DNA of 37,525 bases from an uncultured Anaerolineales bacterium (lineage in GTDB: Bacteria; Chloroflexota; Anaerolineae; UBA4142). The notes under the pieces were generated by a model. It worked only from the letters and a program-made list of their open reading frames with translations, ran no database searches and was not told where the DNA came from. The stretch is from assembly GCA_903825565.1 (NCBI GenBank), contig CAIKBD010000278.1, positions 1 to 37,525 on the forward strand, in the 5' to 3' direction. Below are positions 30,941 to 37,401 of the stretch, piece by piece. The position numbers and the translations under genes are program-made. Position 1 is the stretch's first letter. Every line of letters starts with the position of its first letter.

Positions 30941-32203
30941 CTAGACCTCCTGTTCAAAATTCAATTGAACCGCACGCTTGGTGCGCCGCACCGCGAGCGG
31001 TTCCGCTTGGTCGGGAATGCCGACCGTCCGCCCACTGCGCGGCGTGACCCCCAAGTTCACCAAGTTCACACGCGCGGTCAGCGCAATGTCACGCAACACC
31101 TCTTGCACCTCACCTACCGTTCGCCGTTCGGGGGCTGCCATCATGCCCGCAATGCGGTTGATTTGCGCTTCCACGTCTTGGTTCTGGGTCAGATTCATCG
31201 CGCGCCACGTTTCAATCGTGTTTCGCACTTGCAACGCCGAACGCCCCACGAGTTTACCGTTATTCTCCCGCATCCTTTCCAGCACATTCACAAACCCTTC
31301 GTAAATCAAACTCAGCGCTTGTGTTTCCAGGTCGCGCATAAATCCATCCACCAATTGCTGTTTGCGTTGGCGCGCCTCCTGCACAACATCCTCGTTCATC
31401 CGCCGGAGCATGGCTTCGCGTTCGTTGGCTTTTTTCAAAGCCGTGCGTTCGTGCACACGCTCAATTTCGCGTTGCGCCTCGATGCGTTCCTTCTCCGCCG
31501 CATCTTCGGCAAGCAACGACGGGAGCGGAATGAACGACAACTCGGTGGTAAAGCCAAATGAATCATACACTTCGCGCTGGGTCGGAATGGCGTTCTGAAT
31601 GCGTGCCATGAACACCTCTACAAAAGCATCTTCGGTGAGCCGGGTTGCCCCGACGTCGAGCGACTTGGGGTTGAGTCGAACGAGCCGCTTGTAAGCCACA
31701 CGCGCCGCAACAGCATACGCATCAATCAACTGACCCAGGATGGGTTTCCAGTCGCGCTTGATGCGGTCGCGCATTGCAAAATAGCGACGCTCGTATTCCG
31801 CGTTCGTGGCTTTCCATTCCGCATACGCGCCCAGGGGCACGAACTCGCCCCAATAGGTTTTGTACGCGCGGGCGCTCAGCCCCTTGCGCGCGCCGCTCTC
31901 AATCGAATCGAGTTCGCGCAGGATGCTGGGGGGCAGGAGCCGTTTCGCGCCCAGGGTCATCAGTTCGTCGTAGACGCGTTGCTCGCCCGCGTCGCGCGGT
32001 GTGGGCAGACCCAGGTCTTGCAGGTTGATCCGCGCGGTGGCACGCCAGCGGCGAATGTGCAGGCGCACAATGACGCCGGCTTTCATCAGCGTCAGCCACG
32101 CGGGGGTTTGCGCGTTGACCGTCGCGCCGGTCGCCGCGTCGAGTTGCGCTTGCAGGGCGGCGAGTTGGGTTGTTTCGTGTTTGGGTGTGGATGATTTGGA
32201 CAT
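30941..32203 (-). CDS. DUF3150-like helical protein (420 aa)
   Basis: The start is MSKSSTPKHETTQ, with AAGGAGG upstream. The product is mostly helical: LGAKRLLPPSILRELDSIESGARKGLSARAYKTYWGEFVPLGAYAEWK resembles the core of DUF3150 proteins, which accompany AAA+ genes in some plasmids and phages. A long charged helix (AEKERIEAQREIERVHERTALKKANEREAMLRRM) suggests a coiled coil. No catalytic motif is visible. It is the second large gene of the AAA+ train, with a TTGACC-17-GAATGT promoter. Confidence 0.6.
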   Translation of the reverse strand: MSKSSTPKHETTQLAALQAQLDAATGATVNAQTPAWLTLMKAGVIVRLHIRRWRATARINLQDLGLPTPRDAGEQRVYDELMTLGAKRLLPPSILRELDSIESGARKGLSARAYKTYWGEFVPLGAYAEWKATNAEYERRYFAMRDRIKRDWKPILGQLIDAYAVAARVAYKRLVRLNPKSLDVGATRLTEDAFVEVFMARIQNAIPTQREVYDSFGFTTELSFIPLPSLLAEDAAEKERIEAQREIERVHERTALKKANEREAMLRRMNEDVVQEARQRKQQLVDGFMRDLETQALSLIYEGFVNVLERMRENNGKLVGRSALQVRNTIETWRAMNLTQNQDVEAQINRIAGMMAAPERRTVGEVQEVLRDIALTARVNLVNLGVTPRSGRTVGIPDQAEPLAVRRTKRAVQLNFEQEV

Positions 32204-32226
32204 TTCGGTTACCTCCTTGTGAGGCA

Positions 32227-32255
32227 ACATTCGGTTGAGAAAACTGGTAGGTCAA
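32227..32255 (-). promoter_or_regulatory. Element-type promoter for the DUF3150-like gene
   Basis: On the minus strand TTGACC, 17 bases, GAATGT, preceded by ACC. The start site would be a few bases upstream of the AAGGAGG ribosome site. Just upstream is a small dyad (GCAATTA CAAA TAATTGC). Confidence 0.55.
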
Positions 32256-32299
32256 GCAATTACAAATAATTGCACTGACGGATAGATGCGTAGTTGCGT

Positions 32300-32581
32300 T
32301 TACGAATAGTTGCGCGGCACAGAACGCCGCTGTCTGAGTTCGGTCAGGGCTTGGCGAAACAATTCGCGCTTGCGGGCGCGCGTGCGATGCGCGCCAACGC
32401 GTGACGAGACCAAGGTCAAATCTGATTCCGCAAAATACATTCCAAATGCCGCAAAATCGGTGATGTAATAATTGCCGGTGCGCCGATCCCGATACAGAAT
32501 CATGGCAACATCACCCAACACCGTACACACAATGTCGCCGATGTAAAAGCGCGGGTGGCGACTAAAGCGAATCCCTCTCAT
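32300..32581 (-). CDS. Small basic hypothetical protein (93 aa)
   Basis: MRGIRFSRHPRFYIGDIVCTVLGDVAMILYRDRRTGNYYITDF has GGAGG upstream. The N-terminal part is beta-rich; the C-terminal part is Arg-rich (HRTRARKRELFRQALTELRQRRS). It lies between the AAA+ and DUF3150-like genes. Family not recognised. Confidence 0.65.
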   Translation of the reverse strand: MRGIRFSRHPRFYIGDIVCTVLGDVAMILYRDRRTGNYYITDFAAFGMYFAESDLTLVSSRVGAHRTRARKRELFRQALTELRQRRSVPRNYS

Positions 32582-32623
32582 AATCTACCTCCGATTGCCA
32601 AGTGACCACACCAACCTGGCTAT

Positions 32624-32657
32624 GTGGTGGGTGAACGCGTGCCCGCTCACCCACCAC
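32624..32657. repeat. 11-bp hairpin between the AAA+ and 32581 genes
   Basis: GTGGTGGGTGA and TCACCCACCAC pair perfectly with a 12-base loop. It lies 8 bases past the AAA+ stop, with no T run. It could be a transcript-processing or attenuation structure that sets downstream expression. Confidence 0.65.
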
Positions 32658-32664
32658 CGAGTAG

Positions 32665-34497
32665 TTAAAGTGACCGCACCGATTTGCCGTTGCCGCGCGG
32701 TTGCAATTGCTCAATCTTTTCTTCGACCGCCTCACGGTTTTCCCATTCCCGCCGATACCGTTCGGGAAGCAGGTCCGGGTCATTGCACTCGCGGAGCGCA
32801 ATCGCCGTCATGAATTCGATTTCGCGCGTCGAGGGACGAAACCGCTTGACCGCACTGGTGAGCGCGGCGGCGGGTGCCAACCCATCGAAATACGCCAACT
32901 GGCACGCCTTGCCAATGAGATTGTTCAATTCCGAACCCGTCCACCCAGCCGTTGCCGCGATTATTTCATCCGCGATGCCAGCACTCCCCAAGTCCAACCC
33001 CCGTTCACGCGCCCGCACTTGCAGGATGCTCCGCCGCTCTGGGTCTTCGGGAGCCAGGAACGGAATTTTCAAATCAAACCGACCGTCGCGCCGAAATGCC
33101 GCGTCCAGATTGTCCGGGCGATTGGTCGCCCCGATGAACAGAATGTCGCCGCGATGCGATTCGTCCGCTGTGAATTCCAGCAGACCTTTCAAGAGCCGAT
33201 TGCCAACCCCCGAATCGCCGCCCCCAGTCCGCGACACGCCGAGCTGGTCAATCTCGTCAATAAAAATCAGCGTCGGCGCCATCGCAATCACCGCCGCTTT
33301 GAACCGTTCCCAATTCCGTTCGGTCTCGCCCACAATCCCACCGAACAACTGCGCGGGATTCAACGCCAGCGCATTGATGCCCGATTCGCGCGCAAACGCT
33401 TTTGCCAACATCGTCTTGCCCGTGCCCGCCGGTCCCGCAAACAAAATACCCATCGGCACCAGGTCTTTGCGCCCTTCTCGAATCGCTTGCGCGATTTGAC
33501 CCAGCCGGGCTTTGATACGGTCGTGCCCCCCAATAGCCTCAAACCCGAACGTCAAATCCATCGAATCCGCCACCTTGCCGAACTCGGACGCCATCAGCGA
33601 GTGTTTGCGTTCCCGCACCAACGCGCGCGTCATCACCCCACCCGTTTGCCCCGCGCGGAGCGCAATGTCCTCGATGTGGATGCGTCCGAGCATCGCGGTT
33701 TCGTTGGCAATCCCTTTGACCGTCAGCCCCTCTTCCAATTGCAAGGCGCGCAATTTCACTTGCCCGGCAACGAACGTTTCGCGTTCGTCCGCCGTGGGCA
33801 GTGGAATTTCGACTTGCTCGTATTTGCTGGTAGCGCGGCGAATCGCGGGATGCAAGTCCGCCACGTTTTCGGTGACAAGAATGACCAAGTTGCCGGTGTT
33901 GGCAATCACGGGGTCGGTGCCCCACCGTTCGAGCGTGACCAACACGCGCCGGTCATCGGGGGACATGAACGCCAGGTCGGTTTTGGGGCAGACCATTTCG
34001 GCGTATTCGATAATCACCGCAACCTGCCCGACCAATTGATCACCGTTCGCGTCCACGCCCTTGCGGAGCAAGGTTTCGAGAAGCGGCAACGCGGCGGCAG
34101 GGGCTTTGGGCAAGGGCGGTTCAGGTTTCTGCGCGGGGTTCGTGCCCGTGCCGGCGAGGTTGCCGACGAGCGCGGCGAGCGCATTCGGGTTACTGGGGTC
34201 AGCGGTGGGGGCGGTCGCGTCATTGGTGTACGCGTCAAAGTCTTGGCGCATGGCGGGCAAGGCAAACGTGATGCCTTCGCTAATATTGTAGCGGACGACG
34301 ACTTTTTTATTGACCATTCGGCTGAAGAGAAACGTGGTCAGCGGGATGCACCCCGTTTCGTTCCAGGTCACGTAATCGCGCACGTTGAAATGGACGATGA
34401 ACGCATGACTCTGACTCGCCATATACGCCTCACTGAGCGCGCGCCACCACGCGGGCACAACCCCGTTGACCGGTTTCTTGGCAATGCGGTTAGACAT
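32665..34497 (-). CDS. Ycf46-like AAA+ ATPase with degenerate first domain
   Basis: The 610-residue product has an N-terminal degenerate AAA-like region (HAFIVHFNVRDYVTWNE, VAVIIEYAEMVCP, LVILVTENVADLHPAIRR) with no Walker A. An active AAA+ module of the FtsH/Cdc48/Ycf46 type follows: GILFAGPAGTGKTMLAKAFA, TLIFIDEIDQL, IGATNRPDNLD, a putative Arg finger in RRDGRFDLKIP and sensor-2 ATAGWTGSELNNL. AAAGGAGT precedes the ATG. It is the core ATPase of the element's largest gene train, probably a remodelling motor; the substrate is unknown. Confidence 0.88.
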   Translation of the reverse strand: MSNRIAKKPVNGVVPAWWRALSEAYMASQSHAFIVHFNVRDYVTWNETGCIPLTTFLFSRMVNKKVVVRYNISEGITFALPAMRQDFDAYTNDATAPTADPSNPNALAALVGNLAGTGTNPAQKPEPPLPKAPAAALPLLETLLRKGVDANGDQLVGQVAVIIEYAEMVCPKTDLAFMSPDDRRVLVTLERWGTDPVIANTGNLVILVTENVADLHPAIRRATSKYEQVEIPLPTADERETFVAGQVKLRALQLEEGLTVKGIANETAMLGRIHIEDIALRAGQTGGVMTRALVRERKHSLMASEFGKVADSMDLTFGFEAIGGHDRIKARLGQIAQAIREGRKDLVPMGILFAGPAGTGKTMLAKAFARESGINALALNPAQLFGGIVGETERNWERFKAAVIAMAPTLIFIDEIDQLGVSRTGGGDSGVGNRLLKGLLEFTADESHRGDILFIGATNRPDNLDAAFRRDGRFDLKIPFLAPEDPERRSILQVRARERGLDLGSAGIADEIIAATAGWTGSELNNLIGKACQLAYFDGLAPAAALTSAVKRFRPSTREIEFMTAIALRECNDPDLLPERYRREWENREAVEEKIEQLQPRGNGKSVRSL

Positions 34498-34557
34498 GAC
34501 AGACTCCTTTCTTTTCTTTGTGGGTATGTTTCGGAATGGATAGATTGGGTTAGATTA

Positions 34558-34584
34558 ACCGGTCGGACAACTTACCCGACCGGT
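34558..34584. repeat. 9-bp hairpin upstream of the AAA+ gene
   Basis: ACCGGTCGG and CCGACCGGT pair perfectly around a 9-base loop, in the 97-base gap upstream of the AAA+ ATG. It could be an operator or leader hairpin. Confidence 0.6.
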
Positions 34585-34594
34585 GTAAGTGACA

Positions 34595-34801
34595 CTAGGT
34601 TTGCCCAACCGTCGTGTGCGCGGTTTCGTGTTCGTGGTCGTGGCGATGTTTCTCGATGTCGCCCATGCTCTCGAAATTCACACCACGCATTTGCAGTTCA
34701 CGCGCAATTTGCTGAAGCGCGGCGGACGCTTGCTCGAAATCGCCCTGCCCGACCGCGAACGCTACCGAACCGGCTGTGCCGATAACCAACGAGACCAGCA
34801 T
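34595..34801 (-). CDS. Small hypothetical protein (68 aa)
   Basis: MLVSLVIGTAGSVAFAVGQGDFEQASAALQQIARELQMRG starts one base after the stop of the 35314 gene, with GGAGG just upstream. A short hydrophobic start is followed by a helix and a His/Asp/Glu-rich tail (KHRHDHEHETAHTT) that could bind metal. Family not recognised. Confidence 0.65.
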   Translation of the reverse strand: MLVSLVIGTAGSVAFAVGQGDFEQASAALQQIARELQMRGVNFESMGDIEKHRHDHEHETAHTTVGQT

Positions 34802-35314
34802 TTAGACCTCCACCGTGAGCACCAGTGCGCCGTTCGCGGCATACTGGGCATTTTGAAGCGCGAATTGGGATGCGACAATTTGTTGCACCTTCTGTTGGAA
34901 CAAGACCCCCAGCAATTGATTGAACGCGGCGTTGAGTTGCGTCAAAATGGCGTCGGCTTGCTCTGGGGTGAAATGCTTGGACGCCGGCAAGTCCCAACCA
35001 TCGCGGAATGTGAGCGTGCCGTCCCGTTCCAGCCGAACGGCGCACTGGTCGCAGACCCAATCCACATACGCACCGCCGACCAGTTTTTCTGCGGGAATGG
35101 TTTCGGTGATAGTGTGATTCTGTCTCCACTGATTCCAACCTTGCCCCCAAGCGGTTCCCCGCTTGTCATTGTAGGCGGTGACGTGTTCGGGCTTGGTGCC
35201 GACGATTTGGGCAACGAGCGTTTTCACGCCTTCAAGCATTTGGGGATTGTCGAGGACCAGGCGCGGGTCTACGACGGCTTTGGCGGTACGCACCGCCACG
35301 AGATTACACGGCAT
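34802..35314 (-). CDS. Hypothetical protein, faintly Ycf35/DUF1257-like (170 aa)
   Basis: The start is MPCNLVAVRTAKAVVDPRLVLDN, with AAGGAGA upstream. The C-terminal section (LLGVLFQQKVQQIVASQFALQNAQYAANGALVLTVEV) recalls the tail of DUF1257/Ycf35 proteins, which sit next to AAA+ genes in cyanobacteria. The resemblance is weak and needs a profile search. A CDQC motif is present. It is the first gene of the AAA+ train and has the best element-type promoter. Confidence 0.5.
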   Translation of the reverse strand: MPCNLVAVRTAKAVVDPRLVLDNPQMLEGVKTLVAQIVGTKPEHVTAYNDKRGTAWGQGWNQWRQNHTITETIPAEKLVGGAYVDWVCDQCAVRLERDGTLTFRDGWDLPASKHFTPEQADAILTQLNAAFNQLLGVLFQQKVQQIVASQFALQNAQYAANGALVLTVEV

Positions 35315-35370
35315 TTGCGTTTCTCCTTCTGACGTGCGGTCAGCACGTCGGGTTTGATTTTCTGCCGCTG

Positions 35371-35399
35371 ACATTCGCGGGAATGAATGAGTGTGTCAA
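35371..35399 (-). promoter_or_regulatory. Element-type promoter for the AAA+ gene train
   Basis: On the minus strand TTGACA, 17 bases, GAATGT, then CAGCGGCAGAAAATCAAACC. Immediately upstream is ATATACTATTATATG, which resembles the HTH gene's own promoter region (GTATACTATTTATG) and could be its operator. Confidence 0.6.
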
Positions 35400-35437
35400 T
35401 CGCATATAATAGTATATTTGAGATATACCATTTAAGC

Positions 35438-35470
35438 CAAAAAGAACGCCCAAGCCAAGCATCTTGGGCG
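35438..35470 (-). terminator. Terminator of the HTH gene
   Basis: CGCCCAAG and CTTGGGCG form an 8-bp stem; on the minus strand TTCTTTTT follows. It is 30 bases past the HTH stop. Confidence 0.78.
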
Positions 35471-35499
35471 GCGGAGACCGAGCGCGCCGAGTTGCGGAG

Positions 35500-35745
35500 T
35501 TAGGATGTCTTGGGGCGACCGACTGCGCGCCGCTGGCGCAAAAATGTGGCGATGTCTTGCCGCGTAAAGAGTGGTGTGCGCCCGTAGCGTTTGGACGGCA
35601 CCAGGTCGCCGATTTGGTAGATATGTTTTTTGACGGCGGCAGGTTTCATTTTGAGCAGGGCTTGGACTTCGGCAATCGTGAACAATTTTTCCTCGGCGTT
35701 GCCCGCAGATTCGAGTGCGGTTAGGATTTTGCGAGTAGTCATCAT
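35500..35745 (-). CDS. Excisionase / MerR-like HTH protein (81 aa)
   Basis: The product contains KLFTIAEVQALLKMKPAAVKKHIYQIGDLVPSKRYGRTPLFTRQDIATFLRQRR, a winged-helix DNA-binding unit of the excisionase/helix-turn-helix-17 type. Two adjacent ATGs (MMTTRK) lie only 4 and 7 bases after the -10 box, so the mRNA is probably leaderless; there is no ribosome site. It is a likely directionality factor or regulator for the element, and a candidate for binding the repeated TATACTATT sites. Confidence 0.8.
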   Translation of the reverse strand: MMTTRKILTALESAGNAEEKLFTIAEVQALLKMKPAAVKKHIYQIGDLVPSKRYGRTPLFTRQDIATFLRQRRAVGRPKTS

Positions 35746-35749
35746 AAAT

Positions 35750-35778
35750 AGTATACACCAAATTTACTATATTTCCAA
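35750..35778 (-). promoter_or_regulatory. Promoter of the HTH gene
   Basis: On the minus strand TTGGAA, 17 bases, TATACT, then ATTT and the start codons. It contains TATACTATT, shared with the region upstream of the AAA+ train promoter. Confidence 0.7.
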
Positions 35779-35816
35779 GCCCAGGCGCACGGCTGCCCGC
35801 CTGCCCGCCTGGCAAC

Positions 35817-35845
35817 TTGACCAGAGCGGGCGATGATGCTACACT
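35817..35845 (+). promoter_or_regulatory. Promoter of the orphan small RNA
   Basis: TTGACC, 17 bases, TACACT on the plus strand. Unlike the other element promoters it has a standard-type -10. A strong hairpin terminator follows about 70 bases downstream. Confidence 0.7.
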
Positions 35846-35851
35846 CTAACT

Positions 35852-35922
35852 AGCCTCAGGTGGTCTATCACCTCGGGCTTGCATGCCTCGCGGGTTCCGT
35901 CAAAACCACGCGGGGCTTTTTA
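35852..35922 (+). ncRNA. Candidate small RNA (about 70 nt)
   Basis: A sigma-70-type promoter is followed by a first hairpin (CCTCAGGTG GTCTAT CACCTCGGG) and then an intrinsic terminator (GCCTCGCG with CGCGGGGC, then TTTTTATTT). No ribosome site or meaningful ORF fits in the transcript. It is plus-strand in an otherwise minus-strand element, divergent from the HTH gene. It could be a copy-number or regulatory RNA; the target is unknown. Confidence 0.65.
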
Positions 35923-35945
35923 TTTCTCTCCGCCGATTATGCAAA

Positions 35946-35990
35946 AAAGAGCAACCACACACCACACCGCGTCCGGCGCGGTGTGGTGTG
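35946..35990 (-). terminator. Strong hairpin, minus-strand terminator
   Basis: CACACCACACCGCG and CGCGGTGTGGTGTG pair perfectly (14 bp, 5-base loop). Read on the minus strand, TTGCTCTTTTTTGC follows. It is the first terminator downstream of the CHAP gene and may stop read-through into the small RNA unit. Confidence 0.6.
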
Positions 35991-36227
35991 GATGCTGTGC
36001 TGGCTTCTCGCTCTACCCGCCAACCCGTTCCTTTTCAGCGTCAGGCGTGGCAAGTGGGTTTGTGGTTTGATTATAGAATTTATAGAAATCAGGCACAGCG
36101 CATATGTTGCGGCATATCTGCCGAATCGCCACATGCCAATTGAGTTCTCACCAAGGTCTTTGCACGGCGTGAGAGACCAAGCCGGCAAATTTACAAAGCT
36201 TGCATGCGGATGCATTTAACTTGGCTG
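35991..36227. other. Gap with no recognisable gene
   Basis: This stretch between the hairpin and the CHAP gene stop shows no supported ORF. The plus-strand ORFs here run across the small RNA terminator and have no ribosome site. Only small palindromes (TGCATGCGGATGCA; CATATGTTGCGGCATAT) are seen. Confidence 0.5.
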
Positions 36228-37286
36228 TTATTGACAGTCCCAGAAGCATTGTCCTGCGGCATTGCAACCGTAGAAACAGATCCCTCCCGGGCGGGGCGGC
36301 AGATTGGGCTGTGAGGTACTGGGGGATTGGGGTTGACTAGGCTGCGCTGCGCTGGGTGCCGGTGGCTGACTACGTTCCCCAAGTGTCATGAGGAATGGTG
36401 CGCCATCACAAGTTAGGTCTGTCCCATTCGTGTCGCGAATGCGAACGATCCAATAAAAGTTTCCAGTTCTTCCGGCAAACGCCCACTGGAAAAACTCGAC
36501 CGCAAGGAGTTTGTCGCGCGTAGTGCCAATCTTGGTCGGCGTACCGTTTTCGGGCCAAGCCATCACATCAAACACTTCATTCGGTTGCAACTGATAATTG
36601 GTTTGCCAACGGAAGATGGTTCCAAGCGGGGCAAAACTGCGACCATTCGGCGGATCATACTGGACAGGAGGTGGAATGCAGGCGCGAGCTGGTTGCGCCT
36701 GGGTGACCGAATCGGTTCGCCGCCAAAAACTTACGGCATCGCCGTTTGGAACAAAGACGACACTGTCGGTCACATTGTCACAAGCGCCATCCGATAACAA
36801 CGTAACCGCCCAGTTGCTTGACCAATTCGCGCTACGCATCAGAATCAACCAGCCGCCCCAATCATTTGAATATTCGGCTTCTGCCACGACACCAACGTGA
36901 CCAGCGCCATCTCCAATGTTGGAAACTTCAATTAACTGATCTGTCTGGGGGTTCCAAACGTAGACCACGGCATCGGGTTGCATAATGATAATGTCGCCGC
37001 GTTGGGCGGTGTTACTGCGATTGCGCAACTTGGTTTCGCCGACTACGGCTTTGTTGCCCCAGTAGAGCGGAGTTGCCATCTCGGCAGCAGTATCCCAGTT
37101 ATGTCCGGGAATGCTTGGACGCGGACCACCAAACAATTTGTTGACCACGTAGGTTACACATTGGCAAGCACCGGTACCTTGGGTGTTGGATGCCGCAGAT
37201 GCTGGGAGCGGGAAACCGACAATGGTCGCCCATCCAGCCACGCTCAGTAACAAAAACATTCCCAGTGTGATGGCTTTGTCTTTCAT
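36228..37286 (-). CDS. Secreted CHAP-domain protein (probable cell-wall amidase)
   Basis: The 352-residue product has a signal peptide (LGMFLLLSVAGWATIVGFPLPASAA) and an N-terminal CHAP-type domain. Catalytic Cys is in GTGACQCVTYVVNKLFG and His in NIGDGAGHVGVVAEAEY. A central beta-rich domain (YDPPNGRSFAPLGTIFRWQ) and a Pro/Ser/Gln-rich linker lead to a Cys-rich end (GICFYGCNAAGQCFWDCQ). CHAP proteins usually cut peptidoglycan peptides; in mobile elements they often help transfer or release. The ribosome site is weak. Whether it lies inside the element is not clear. Confidence 0.82.
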   Translation of the reverse strand: MKDKAITLGMFLLLSVAGWATIVGFPLPASAASNTQGTGACQCVTYVVNKLFGGPRPSIPGHNWDTAAEMATPLYWGNKAVVGETKLRNRSNTAQRGDIIIMQPDAVVYVWNPQTDQLIEVSNIGDGAGHVGVVAEAEYSNDWGGWLILMRSANWSSNWAVTLLSDGACDNVTDSVVFVPNGDAVSFWRRTDSVTQAQPARACIPPPVQYDPPNGRSFAPLGTIFRWQTNYQLQPNEVFDVMAWPENGTPTKIGTTRDKLLAVEFFQWAFAGRTGNFYWIVRIRDTNGTDLTCDGAPFLMTLGERSQPPAPSAAQPSQPQSPSTSQPNLPPRPGGICFYGCNAAGQCFWDCQ

Positions 37287-37311
37287 AAATTCAGGTGCGG
37301 GATGCTCCGCG

Positions 37312-37328
37312 ACCCGCTTCTAGCGGGT
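37312..37328. other. Small hairpin upstream of the CHAP gene
   Basis: ACCCGCT and AGCGGGT flank a 3-base loop in the CHAP gene's leader region. It could be a leader hairpin; no other signal is evident. Confidence 0.4.
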
Positions 37329-37401
37329 GGACGCTTCGTGACGCACCTTCCCCCTTCTGTGATAAAATCTGGATATGGATCAAAATGCTAAACGGCATGA
37401 C

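Noticed and set aside
32701-34785. 694-residue plus-strand ORF
   Set aside because: Shadow antisense to the AAA+ gene; no ribosome site and Arg/His-rich composition.
35852-35916. tRNA-like fold in the small RNA
   Set aside because: GGGTTCCGTC looks like a T-arm start but no acceptor, D or anticodon arms can be formed.
35860-36219. 119-residue plus-strand ORF
   Set aside because: Runs through the small RNA terminator and a 14-bp hairpin; no ribosome site.
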